From the NCBI GenBank assembly GCA_963815785.1, contig CAWFHZ010000007.1, forward strand, positions 124,001 to 188,000: a DNA stretch of 64,000 nucleotides, given 5' to 3'. The position numbers were made by a program, and so were the translations under genes. Every line of letters starts with the position of its first letter. Position 1 is the first letter of the stretch. This DNA comes from DATFVA01 sp963815785 (GTDB lineage Bacteria > Bacteroidota > Ignavibacteria > Ignavibacteriales > Ignavibacteriaceae). Positions 18,278-27,451 of this stretch are shown one piece after another. The notes under the pieces were generated by a model, which did not search any database, was not told where the DNA came from, and saw only the letters and a list, made by a program, of their open reading frames with translations.

Positions 18278-19135
18278 ATGGCCAGATATAAAGAAATAAA
18301 AGATAAAATTCAGAATAAATATAAAGAGCTGCCTAAAAATCAAAAAAAGGTTGCTGATTACTTTATTGATAATTTCGATAGCATTCCTTTTTTAAGTGTC
18401 CAGGAAGTTTCTAAGGCAACCGGAGCTAGTGTGGCTTCGGTTGTCAGATTTGCACAAAGAACAGGATTTTCAGGTTACAGCGAGCTTAGGGATGCAGTCG
18501 GTGAGTCACTTCAAAACCAGCTAAGCGGAAGAACCATTTTTCCGTTATTCGATAAACAAAAAATAGAAGATGATCTTCTTACCACGGTTGCAAACCAGGA
18601 TATCAAAAATATCAATGATACGCTCAGTCTTATAGAAAGGGATAATTTCAGAAATGCCGTAAAAGAAATTGTAAAAGCTGAAAGAGTCTTTACTGCAGGA
18701 CTCGGAATTTCCTATCTGCTTGCCGAAATTCTTGCATACCAGTTAACCCAGGTTGGAATAGATGCATCTGTATTTAAACATGATTATACAATTTTTCATG
18801 AACAGATAATGTTCCTTAAAAAGAATGACCTGATAATTGCCTTCTCATTTCCGCCTTATTCAAAAGAAACCGTAGAGGCGTGTGAATATGCCAAAAATAA
18901 AGGGATCAGGTTAATTTCAATTACGAATAAAGAAGCTTCTCCCGTAACCTTTTTTTCAAAAATTAATCTTGTTGTGCAAAGTGAAAATATGTTGTACACA
19001 AATTCTTTTGCAGCTATTTCAGTTATAATAAATGCAATTGCCACGGAATGCGCGATGAAAAATAAAACGAAGGCTGAAAAGGTATTACAGGAAAGTAACA
19101 GGCTGACGGAGAATCAAAAACTTATTGTGAGATAA
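18278..19135 (+). CDS. MurR/RpiR-family transcriptional regulator (HTH + SIS)
   Basis: The 285-residue product has an N-terminal HTH_6 domain (residues about 1-77; FLSVQEVSKATGASVASVVRFAQ is the recognition unit). A SIS sugar-isomerase-like domain follows at about residues 110-260 (ERVFTAGLGISYLLAEILAYQL, IAFSFPPYSKETVEA, LISITNKEASPV). RpiR proteins usually sense phosphosugars or amino-sugar phosphates. Its location inside the peptidase operon, and the TGTAAT-type palindrome in front of that operon, suggest it is the local autoregulator. The effector is unknown. Confidence 0.9.
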   Translation: MARYKEIKDKIQNKYKELPKNQKKVADYFIDNFDSIPFLSVQEVSKATGASVASVVRFAQRTGFSGYSELRDAVGESLQNQLSGRTIFPLFDKQKIEDDLLTTVANQDIKNINDTLSLIERDNFRNAVKEIVKAERVFTAGLGISYLLAEILAYQLTQVGIDASVFKHDYTIFHEQIMFLKKNDLIIAFSFPPYSKETVEACEYAKNKGIRLISITNKEASPVTFFSKINLVVQSENMLYTNSFAAISVIINAIATECAMKNKTKAEKVLQESNRLTENQKLIVR

Positions 19136-19165
19136 ACTATAGCCTGAAATATAACCGGAGTTTTT

Positions 19166-21622
19166 ATGAAAAAAATTTTACTACTACTTCTTACACTTCA
19201 AATTTCAATATTGGCAGGTACAACGGGAAAACTTTCCGGTAAGGTTACAGACGCACAATCAGGCGAATCTCTAATAGGAGCAAATGTATTAATTAACGGA
19301 ACTAATCTTGGTGCGGCTACTAATGCTGATGGAAATTTTATTATTCTAAATATTCCTCCGGGGAGTTACACGGTTAAAGTCAGTTATCTCGGTTACGAAA
19401 CTACTTTGTTTGAAGGAGTTAAAATTGTAGTTGATCAAACCACAAATCTTCCGGCTCAGTTAAAACCAAAATCCATTCAGGTAGGTGAGGTTGTAGTTAC
19501 AGCCAAAACACCTCTCATTCAAAAAGATTTAACCAGCTCTATCTCTGTTCTAACAAGAGAAGAAATTGAAGCATTGCCCGTATCCTCCTTTACTGAACTC
19601 CTGAGTCTTCAGGCAGGTGTGGTTGGAAGCGGATCAAATCTTCACATTCGCGGAGGAAGATCAAATGAAGTCGCCTACCTTGTTGATGGAATGTATGTTC
19701 AGGACCCGCTGCTCGGCGGTTTGGCAACTCAAATTAATAATGATGCGATCCAGGAAATGAGTCTGCTCTCAGGCACCTTTAATGCAGAATATGGAAATGC
19801 ACTAAGCGGTGTAGTTAATATTGTCACAAGAGATGGTTCTGATCATTACTCAGGAAAGCTTGAATACAGGACGAGTGAATTTGGGGTCCCAAGATATAAT
19901 GATCTTCACGAAGCAAGAATCAATGGGAGTTTCAGCGGTCCACTTATATCAAATGACATCAGGTTTTTTCTTTCCGGCGAAAGTAACCGGCAGGGAAGTT
20001 ATCTTCCATTCGGATATGACAAAGAAAACACAGGACTGGCAAAATTTACTACTTCGGTAATTCCCCACATGAAAATTTCTATCCTTAATCGCGGAAGCAT
20101 TGGCAGCAGCCAGGGATACAGCCATAGCTATAAATATATTCCGGACCAGTATCTCAGGAGAAGGAATGATAGCTGGCAGAGTGCGTTAACACTTACGCAC
20201 ACCGTAGTAAATAACTTTTTTTATGATCTGAGATTCTCCTATTTCAACCAGGGGTTTTACTCGGGTATTGATAAGGATACTGCTGATTATCTTTCATCAA
20301 GCGAGTGGGAATACTTTGATAATATAGGTAATGGATTTGAATTTTATAAAAGAGCCGATCCGGTTGAAGTGCGGGACAGCCGCACAGTTACAGCTGATGC
20401 AAAACTTGATGCAGTATGGCAGATCGGTTCTATAAATGAAGTAAAATTCGGTGGCTCATATAAGCAGCAATGGCTGAGATATTTCAATGTTTATGATCCT
20501 ACAAGAAATTTTCCTTACATAAATGATTATTCAACCAAACCATTTGAAATGGCTGCATATGCGCAGGACAAAATTGAATTTCCTTATCTTATAATTAATG
20601 TTGGTTTAAGATTCGATTACCTGAATGCAAATGCGGAATTTAGAAATAATCCTCTTGATCCTTCTTCGGTTCTTAAGGTTAAACCCAGGACACAATTTTC
20701 TCCCAGGATTGGAATAGCGCATCCAATTTCAGACAGAACAAAACTTCATTTTGCGTATGGTCATTTTTTCCAGAATCCCGAATACCAATATCTGTTTGAA
20801 AACAGGCAGTATGATTTAAATGTAAGAGAACCTCTGTTTGGGCAGGCAGATCTTGATGCAGAAAGAACCATAGCTTATGAGGTTGGAATATCTCATCAGT
20901 TTAGCGATAGAATAGCAATTGATCTTACAGCTTACTATAAAGATATTACCGGCTTGATCGGAACAAGATATTATTTCCCTTATGTTGATGGAAGATATAC
21001 CGGCTATACTCTTTATGTGAATGAGGATTATGCAAATGTAAAAGGATTTGAAATTAATATTGATATACGACCGGATAAGTATTTTTCAGGCGGACTGACG
21101 TATACTTATTCTGTTTCCAAAGGAAGTGCTTCATCTGAAACCGAACAATATCCGGGCACACAGGAATCAACCCAGCTTTACTATCTCGATTTTGATAAAA
21201 CCCATGTTTTTAATTTTTCCGGTACATACACCATTCCCGAGGGTGAAGGTCCTGATTTCTTCGGCAGTATGTTAATGGAAAGAATGGATATAAGTGTTAT
21301 AGCACGTGCTGCTTCTGGCTATCCATATACTCCAAGCGGACGCGACATTGGTTTTGTTGAAAAAAATTCGTTAAGAATGCCCGCAACTTATTCCATAGAC
21401 TTAATGATAGGGAAAGAATTTCCCGTTATAGATAATTATTCTTTAAGAATATTTGCCGAGGTACTTAACATTACAGACCATAGAAACATATTATATGTTT
21501 ACGGCGATACAGGGGATCCCAATTTTACTTTTGAAGGAGGTCATTCAAGAGAATATATGCAGGATCCTTCAAACTTCGGTCCGCCGAGATCAATAAGACT
21601 TGGCGCAACATTTAAGTTTTGA
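19166..21622 (+). CDS. TonB-dependent outer-membrane receptor with carboxypeptidase-regulatory-like N-domain
   Basis: The 818-residue product starts with a signal peptide, then a CarboxypepD_reg-like domain at about residues 22-110 (GKLSGKVTDAQSGESLIGANV). The plug follows (SVQ-type VGEVVVTAKTPL, then LHIRGGRSNEVAYLVDGM, GTFNAEYGNALSGVVNI) and then a beta-barrel ending in RLGATFKF. It should import a bulky ligand through the outer membrane using TonB energy. No SusD-like partner is next to it, so it is not a classic SusCD pair. In this operon it probably takes up oligopeptide products. Confidence 0.92.
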   Translation: MKKILLLLLTLQISILAGTTGKLSGKVTDAQSGESLIGANVLINGTNLGAATNADGNFIILNIPPGSYTVKVSYLGYETTLFEGVKIVVDQTTNLPAQLKPKSIQVGEVVVTAKTPLIQKDLTSSISVLTREEIEALPVSSFTELLSLQAGVVGSGSNLHIRGGRSNEVAYLVDGMYVQDPLLGGLATQINNDAIQEMSLLSGTFNAEYGNALSGVVNIVTRDGSDHYSGKLEYRTSEFGVPRYNDLHEARINGSFSGPLISNDIRFFLSGESNRQGSYLPFGYDKENTGLAKFTTSVIPHMKISILNRGSIGSSQGYSHSYKYIPDQYLRRRNDSWQSALTLTHTVVNNFFYDLRFSYFNQGFYSGIDKDTADYLSSSEWEYFDNIGNGFEFYKRADPVEVRDSRTVTADAKLDAVWQIGSINEVKFGGSYKQQWLRYFNVYDPTRNFPYINDYSTKPFEMAAYAQDKIEFPYLIINVGLRFDYLNANAEFRNNPLDPSSVLKVKPRTQFSPRIGIAHPISDRTKLHFAYGHFFQNPEYQYLFENRQYDLNVREPLFGQADLDAERTIAYEVGISHQFSDRIAIDLTAYYKDITGLIGTRYYFPYVDGRYTGYTLYVNEDYANVKGFEINIDIRPDKYFSGGLTYTYSVSKGSASSETEQYPGTQESTQLYYLDFDKTHVFNFSGTYTIPEGEGPDFFGSMLMERMDISVIARAASGYPYTPSGRDIGFVEKNSLRMPATYSIDLMIGKEFPVIDNYSLRIFAEVLNITDHRNILYVYGDTGDPNFTFEGGHSREYMQDPSNFGPPRSIRLGATFKF

Positions 21623-21648
21623 AATAAGAAATTAATAATAAAAAAAAT

Positions 21649-24396
21649 ATGAAAACTATTCTGAAAATTTTGCTACTCTCTATCCTTTCTTTTATTTCTC
21701 TTACTGCTCAGCAAAAAGATAAGGAAGAAAACCGTTCCTCTTTTTATAAACCTCTTGGAATAAATGATCGTGCAGCAGGGATACACAATGCAAGTAACAT
21801 AGGATTATTTTTTGAAAACCGTGGTAAACTTTATCCAAGAACAATAACGCAGGGTCCTTCAGGAGAATTTCCTATCAACAGCACAAAAAATTATATATAC
21901 AGGATAAATCCAATGGTAGGTATTCCGGGAAATGTTATCCAGGGTAGGTATACTACTGATGAAGAATGGGAAGCAGTTGGCGGTTACCATAATCCTGATC
22001 TTGCACAAATTGCTTTCAGTGATAATCCGGAAACATGGAATACCCAGCTAGGCTGGCCGGTTAAAGACGCTCAGGGAAATCCTGTTATAATTTCTGATCA
22101 GGACAGTTATTGTGTTTACAGTGATAGTAATAACACGAAAAGTGTACTTGGAATTCTTGTAGCACAAACCGGTTATGCATTCGGAGTAAACTTTGCTAAA
22201 AATATGATCTTCTATAAATTCCAGATTGTTAATGTTGGGCAAAATAATCTTTCAGGAGTTTATTTTGATATGTACACAGATATTGATGTCGGAAATGTTA
22301 GTGGTGGAGATCCTGAATACGGTGATGATAAACTTGATTATAATGCAGAAAAAAAAGTTGTCTATTTCTTTGATGATGGTATTTCAAATGAATGGCCTGA
22401 TGGCAAGACAGGATTTTTCGGAGTTGCTTTTCTTAAAACTCCTGAGGTAAACGGCGTTGAAAGGGGAATTACAGATATGCATTACAACATTTACGATGAT
22501 GACCTGGATCAGGATACAATTCAGTACGGAATTATGTCGAGTGCTCAGAGTCTTTACAATTCGTCAATTGGGTCAAAATATTTTCATCTCGGCTCAAATA
22601 CATCATTACACTATGATGATCCAGCCACTATACCGGCTTCGGGTTTGGATATTCTTGCAAATATATCTTCCGGTCCTTATGATTTAAATGTTGGAGATAC
22701 TCTTACTTTTATAACTGCTCTTGTTGCTGGTGAAACATTGGATGAAATTCTTACTGCAGCTACACAGGCTCAAAATACAGTCAACGCAAATTTTGAACTT
22801 CCCAAACCGCCTGCCCGTCCACACCTTTATGGTAAAGCCGGGGATTTTAAATCCATTCTTTTCTGGGATGATATCGCTGAAAAATCAAAAGATAAATTTA
22901 CAGGCGAATATGATTTTGAAGGATACCGGATTTATAGAAGCCAGGATCAGGGAGCCACGTGGAATAAGATAGCAGATTTTGATATCGTGAATTCACAGGG
23001 GAAAAACACAGGTCTTCAGTACACTTATACAGATACAACAGTAATAAATGGATTTGAGTACTGGTATTCAATCACTTCATATGACAGGGGAGATGCGAAT
23101 CTTGAGAGTCTTGAAAGCGCAATCGGCAACACTCTTGAAGCCATAAATACTGTTTCGATAATTCCAAGATCGGAAGCTATAGGACGCAGCCCTGTTTCAT
23201 CATATGACATAAGGAAGATTTACGGAGAATCTAATTATATACTTCAGGTTAATCCGGTAGATACTGCAGCGCTTGCCGGAAATTCATATCAGACAGGTTT
23301 TACCTATATATCAAAAAAAGAAAAAGGCGATCTGGAAACAAATGTTTCAATAATTATTACTGATTCATCTTTAACTAAACCTTATAAATTCGGAATTCAG
23401 TTTCTTTCCCCTTCTTCTTACAATTTATACAATCTTACTACCGGGCAACTGATTGGGAGAGAGGGTTATGGATATCCTCCCGGCGGAAGAGTTATAGATT
23501 TTCCGGGATACGGTTTTAAGTCTTCTCTAACAGATGATCCTTCAACTCCGCCTGAAAAACTCCCTGAATCAGGAGATTTGATTACTATAGATTTTTCTGT
23601 TTGTGTTGTTAAAAACGAACAGGATACAGTTGTTGCATCTAGACCGTTTAATGTTGGACAGCCACAGGCAACAACAGATGGTGTTCTGTTCAATCTTATC
23701 CAGCCGGATTTAATTCAGAGTGTATCCAGAGTAGGTGGAACAGAGAATATTGATATTAAATTTAATGTAGCTGCAGATACACTGATTAAAACTGATATGT
23801 ATCTCGTTTCAACCACTTCGAAAGGAATGAACGGGCAGGATGGATTCATTTCCATTTTGGTAAGGAATTCTGCAATGGATACAATTCTCTCAGCCGATAA
23901 TCTCTATGATCTTGATACTTTTGAGTTTGATGGTATTAAAGCACAGGTAGAATTCCCTTCGGATAATCCTCCATCTGCCGGTAATATTTTTTCAGTTGAA
24001 ACACTTGCACCTGTTCTTCCTGGTATCAGGGATAAGTATAGTTTCAAAATAAAGGGAGCTACAAATGATATAACATCAATATCAGAAAATATTAATAGAA
24101 TTAAAGTTGTTCCTAATCCTTACCTGGTATCAAGTTTATTTGAACGTGAGTATGGTGAACTAAGAAGAGAACCACTAAGACAGATTCAATTTACCAATCT
24201 ACCTTCAGAGTGTACTATTTATATTTTTTCAGTTAATGCAGATCTTGTTAAAACGCTTCATCACAATTCTTCTAACGGAACTGAAGTGTGGGATCTTAGG
24301 ACCGAGAGCGGAAGAGAAATTGCTCCCGGTGTTTACATTTATGTTGTTAAATCATCCGGATCAGAATTTAAAGATCGTTTTGCTGTAATCAAATAA
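21649..24396 (+). CDS. Large secreted protein with FN3-like domain and FlgD/T9SS-like C-terminus
   Basis: The 915-residue product has a signal peptide (to LTAQQ, about residue 21). A long beta-rich region follows (YFDMYTDIDVGN, VVYFFDDGISNEW). At about residues 385-490 there is a fibronectin III-like domain (ARPHLYGKAGDFKSILFWDD, then EGYRIYRSQDQGATWNKI). The last 100 residues resemble a FlgD-like/T9SS C-terminal module (IKVVPNPYLV, GVYIYVVKSSG, FKDRFAVIK). It is translated 26 bp after the receptor. Proteins of this layout are common and uncharacterised in Ignavibacteria; a surface-exposed accessory or ligand-capture role is a guess. Confidence 0.78.
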   Translation: MKTILKILLLSILSFISLTAQQKDKEENRSSFYKPLGINDRAAGIHNASNIGLFFENRGKLYPRTITQGPSGEFPINSTKNYIYRINPMVGIPGNVIQGRYTTDEEWEAVGGYHNPDLAQIAFSDNPETWNTQLGWPVKDAQGNPVIISDQDSYCVYSDSNNTKSVLGILVAQTGYAFGVNFAKNMIFYKFQIVNVGQNNLSGVYFDMYTDIDVGNVSGGDPEYGDDKLDYNAEKKVVYFFDDGISNEWPDGKTGFFGVAFLKTPEVNGVERGITDMHYNIYDDDLDQDTIQYGIMSSAQSLYNSSIGSKYFHLGSNTSLHYDDPATIPASGLDILANISSGPYDLNVGDTLTFITALVAGETLDEILTAATQAQNTVNANFELPKPPARPHLYGKAGDFKSILFWDDIAEKSKDKFTGEYDFEGYRIYRSQDQGATWNKIADFDIVNSQGKNTGLQYTYTDTTVINGFEYWYSITSYDRGDANLESLESAIGNTLEAINTVSIIPRSEAIGRSPVSSYDIRKIYGESNYILQVNPVDTAALAGNSYQTGFTYISKKEKGDLETNVSIIITDSSLTKPYKFGIQFLSPSSYNLYNLTTGQLIGREGYGYPPGGRVIDFPGYGFKSSLTDDPSTPPEKLPESGDLITIDFSVCVVKNEQDTVVASRPFNVGQPQATTDGVLFNLIQPDLIQSVSRVGGTENIDIKFNVAADTLIKTDMYLVSTTSKGMNGQDGFISILVRNSAMDTILSADNLYDLDTFEFDGIKAQVEFPSDNPPSAGNIFSVETLAPVLPGIRDKYSFKIKGATNDITSISENINRIKVVPNPYLVSSLFEREYGELRREPLRQIQFTNLPSECTIYIFSVNADLVKTLHHNSSNGTEVWDLRTESGREIAPGVYIYVVKSSGSEFKDRFAVIK

Positions 24397-24429
24397 TATC
24401 ATTACAGCTGAGAATACTATGGAGATTGC

Positions 24430-25425
24430 ATGAAAAAAATATTTACAATTTTTACTTTACTTTTTATTACAGGAGTATCTTCTGCCCAAAATGCTAACCT
24501 GGGTACATCCGGGGCACAATTTCTTCAAATTCCAATTGGAGCCAGAGAAACAGCAATGGGTGGTGCAGTTGTAGGTTTAACCGGAGATGCTTCTTCCGTA
24601 TTCTGGAACCCCGCAGGAATTGTAAAAGTAAATTCCGTTGAAGCACAGTTTTCATATATGAACTGGTTTGATCTCTTCGACTTAAATGCAGCTGCAGTTG
24701 TTTATAATATGCAGGATGCAGGGTCGGTAGCGTTAAGCTTAATATCTTTTACAACGGGTGAAATGGAGATAACTACAGAAGAACAACCTAATGGAACCGG
24801 AAGGTTTTTTGATGCTGGTGATCTTGCGCTGGGTATTAGCTATGCAAAGTATTTAACAGACAGGTTTGGTGTGGGAGTAACAGTTAAATATGTATCGCAG
24901 AGAATATGGAACGAAACTGCCGACGGCTTTGCATTTGATATCGGAACACAGTACAGGCTTGATTTCCAAAATCTTACAATAGCAATGAGCATGGCAAACT
25001 TCGGCGGTGAGCTTCAGTTTCAGGGACCGGATCTGGATATTGTTTACGCCAAAAATGATAATTATCCTACAAGCCGGTTAGCACCAGGGACATTAAAAAC
25101 AGATACTTATCCGCTTCCGCTCAATTTTCAGGTGGGAATCGGGTTTGATATTTACCAGGCAGATTTTATAAAAATCCGGGGCGGAATTGATGCTGTGCAT
25201 CCAAATGATAACAGCGAAAGGCTTCACTTCGGAACTGAATTTTCTTTCTTCGATAGATTGTACCTGCGGGGAGGTTATAAATTTAATTATGATGATGAGG
25301 ACTTTACATTTGGTGCCGGTACAACGGTTCCTTTCTCAGGCAGCAGTATCTATTTTGATTATGCATTTGCGCTTTATAATATTTTGCCGAGTGTACATAG
25401 AATAACAGTTGGATTAAGTTTTTAA
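24430..25425 (+). CDS. PorV/PorQ-family outer-membrane beta-barrel protein
   Basis: The 331-residue product has a signal peptide followed by the family start GTSGAQFLQIPIGARETAMGGAVVGLTGDASSVFWNPAG, typical of PorV/UPF0164 proteins (a FadL-like barrel). The remainder alternates hydrophobic and polar residues as expected for barrel strands and ends in HRITVGLSF with the terminal aromatic. PorV-type proteins shuttle T9SS cargo at the outer membrane. Its location among T9SS-tagged proteins suggests it serves the secreted members of this operon, possibly as a dedicated paralogue. Confidence 0.85.
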   Translation: MKKIFTIFTLLFITGVSSAQNANLGTSGAQFLQIPIGARETAMGGAVVGLTGDASSVFWNPAGIVKVNSVEAQFSYMNWFDLFDLNAAAVVYNMQDAGSVALSLISFTTGEMEITTEEQPNGTGRFFDAGDLALGISYAKYLTDRFGVGVTVKYVSQRIWNETADGFAFDIGTQYRLDFQNLTIAMSMANFGGELQFQGPDLDIVYAKNDNYPTSRLAPGTLKTDTYPLPLNFQVGIGFDIYQADFIKIRGGIDAVHPNDNSERLHFGTEFSFFDRLYLRGGYKFNYDDEDFTFGAGTTVPFSGSSIYFDYAFALYNILPSVHRITVGLSF

Positions 25426-25429
25426 TTTG

Positions 25430-27451
25430 ATGAGAGCACTTTTCTGTCTTACTTTCTTTTCTTTTACGTCTTTAATTTTTGGACAGGGATTTATATGCGC
25501 AGTGGGTGGCGGAAGTGAAGATTATAATGACTGGAGTGATCAACCATACGGATGGATTGTTCAGAAATCTGACAGCGGAAAAATAATTATTCTTTCCTAC
25601 GAAGAGGGTTCTACAAACTGGCTTCCGGAATATTTTAGCTCACTTGGTGCAGATACAGTTTACAACAAAGCAATCTCATCAACTGAGCAGGCGAATCTGC
25701 AGTCAACTTATGATGAACTGATAACTGCGAAGGCTATTTTTCTTCGAGGTGGTGATCAGTGGCAGTATATATCGAAATGGAGAGGAACAAAAACTGAAGA
25801 TGCAATTCTTTATGTTTATCAGCAGGGAGGCGTAATTGCAGGTACAAGTGCCGGTGCCGCAGTTTTGGGTGAAGTTGATTTTTCGGCAGAACATAACAGT
25901 ACACTTCCACGTTCCGCATTAATTAATCCGTTCGGTTATACCATTACTCTTGAAAATGATTTTCTTGATCTTGTTCCCGATGTAATTTTTGATACTCATT
26001 TTACTGAACGCGGAAGATTCGGAAGGCTGATTCCCTTTCTGTATAATTATCATTTCCAGGCAGGAGAAGATTTATTAGGTGCGGGGATTGACGATAGAAC
26101 GGCGATTTGTATAGATGACTATGGAATCGGAACTGTGATGGGAAGCGGAGCAGTAGCAATTTTCAGAGCTGATGATAAAACTTCTTTCAGTTCTTATAAT
26201 TCAGGCGATTATACAATTGAAAATCTGAAATGCGATCAGCTTACTTCCGGCTGGCAATACGATTTTTTAAATAAAAGAATCTGTTTCATTCCCTCAAGTG
26301 CCTCACCTGTTGATACAACAGTTGAATATTATTTTCCGAAAACAGATACCTGGCTGACAGGTGATAATACGATTAGTAGTTTTCTGAATAACGGATTGAG
26401 CTCATTTTTAACTCAAAATAGTTCTCAGGATATAGTTGTTTTATCCCATCCCGGGTATAGTTCCGAATTGAATGCATTAACAAATTTTCTAAACCAGGGA
26501 AGTTATAATTACTCAATTGTTTTACTAAATGAAGCAAATCTTAATAGCGTAACCGAATCTGATAAAATTCAAAGTGCTTCCTGTTTTATAGCTGCAGGTG
26601 ATTCTTTGGAAGTTCTGTCATTATTAAATGATTCTTCTTTTTTGGTGCCTCAAACTTTTTATCAGAAAATAAATAACAGAACACCAATATTTTTATTCGG
26701 CAACAGCGGTAAAATTTCAGGAAAGAATTATATAGATGGAACTGACGATTACATTTATGCTTCTTATTACGGAGAGATGACAAATAATATTGGATTAAAT
26801 CTGTTTGGTGATTTAGTCTACCAGCCGCTTCTTTTCGATTCCGAAGATTATTATGAAAACCGAACATCAGCATTGTTGTGGGGACTCATGCTCAACCGCA
26901 GGAGATTAGGTATTTATTCTGATGGAATTTCTTTCACCAGAATTTCCGGATCAGAAAAAAATATCAGCAGTACTGGTTCTGTACCGGTTATTATTGTTGA
27001 TGCTTTATCAACGACTTATGTTGATTCGTCCGAATACCATGCATCTTCGAACAGCGGAACAAGGCAAATTGTTGCAATGAATAATCTTCGTTACTCTCTT
27101 ACAACTTATAATGATTTACCGTATTCAATACTTAATAGAAAATTTGAAGAACCTTCCGGCATAAATAATTTAAGGCTTGAAAATAAAACAGGATTTTATT
27201 TTAAAAATATTTATCCGAATCCTTTTAATCCTTCTACGCGGATTACTTTTTATTTAGATCATGAAATGAGCATAAAACTTAAAGTTTTTGATATACTTGG
27301 AAACGAAGTTCAGACTCTCGTAAATGAAAAGAGACTACCGGGGGAGTATTCAATAATTTTTAATGGCAGTTCACTTTCTTCAGGAATTTATTTTTGCAGA
27401 TTAGAATCGGGAAACAATTTTATAACTAAAAAAATAATCTTACTGAAATGA
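25430..27451 (+). CDS. T9SS-secreted S51 (cyanophycinase-like) protein with a second, degenerate S51-like domain
   Basis: The ATG at 25430 gives a proper signal peptide (to IFGQG, about residue 19); an upstream TTG is less likely. The 673-residue product has a first S51 domain at about residues 20-300: AIFLRGGDQ, AGTSAGAAV with Ser140, and FDTHFTERGRFGRL, where Thr replaces the usual Gln of DQHF. Residues about 335-570 repeat the same order in weaker form: DIVVLSHPGYSSE, CFIAAGDSLEVLS, FLFGNSGKISG with Ser426 in the elbow position, and PLLFDSEDYYENRT. The arginine cluster is lost there. A T9SS sorting domain (IYPNPFNPSTRITF to KKIILLK) ends the chain. The first domain is probably active at the surface and the second probably binding or structural. 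Confidence 0.82.
   Translation: MRALFCLTFFSFTSLIFGQGFICAVGGGSEDYNDWSDQPYGWIVQKSDSGKIIILSYEEGSTNWLPEYFSSLGADTVYNKAISSTEQANLQSTYDELITAKAIFLRGGDQWQYISKWRGTKTEDAILYVYQQGGVIAGTSAGAAVLGEVDFSAEHNSTLPRSALINPFGYTITLENDFLDLVPDVIFDTHFTERGRFGRLIPFLYNYHFQAGEDLLGAGIDDRTAICIDDYGIGTVMGSGAVAIFRADDKTSFSSYNSGDYTIENLKCDQLTSGWQYDFLNKRICFIPSSASPVDTTVEYYFPKTDTWLTGDNTISSFLNNGLSSFLTQNSSQDIVVLSHPGYSSELNALTNFLNQGSYNYSIVLLNEANLNSVTESDKIQSASCFIAAGDSLEVLSLLNDSSFLVPQTFYQKINNRTPIFLFGNSGKISGKNYIDGTDDYIYASYYGEMTNNIGLNLFGDLVYQPLLFDSEDYYENRTSALLWGLMLNRRRLGIYSDGISFTRISGSEKNISSTGSVPVIIVDALSTTYVDSSEYHASSNSGTRQIVAMNNLRYSLTTYNDLPYSILNRKFEEPSGINNLRLENKTGFYFKNIYPNPFNPSTRITFYLDHEMSIKLKVFDILGNEVQTLVNEKRLPGEYSIIFNGSSLSSGIYFCRLESGNNFITKKIILLK

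Noticed and set aside
19166..21622. SusC of a SusCD polysaccharide utilisation locus
   Set aside because: There is no SusD-like lipoprotein adjacent and no glycoside hydrolase in the operon; the neighbours are peptidases.
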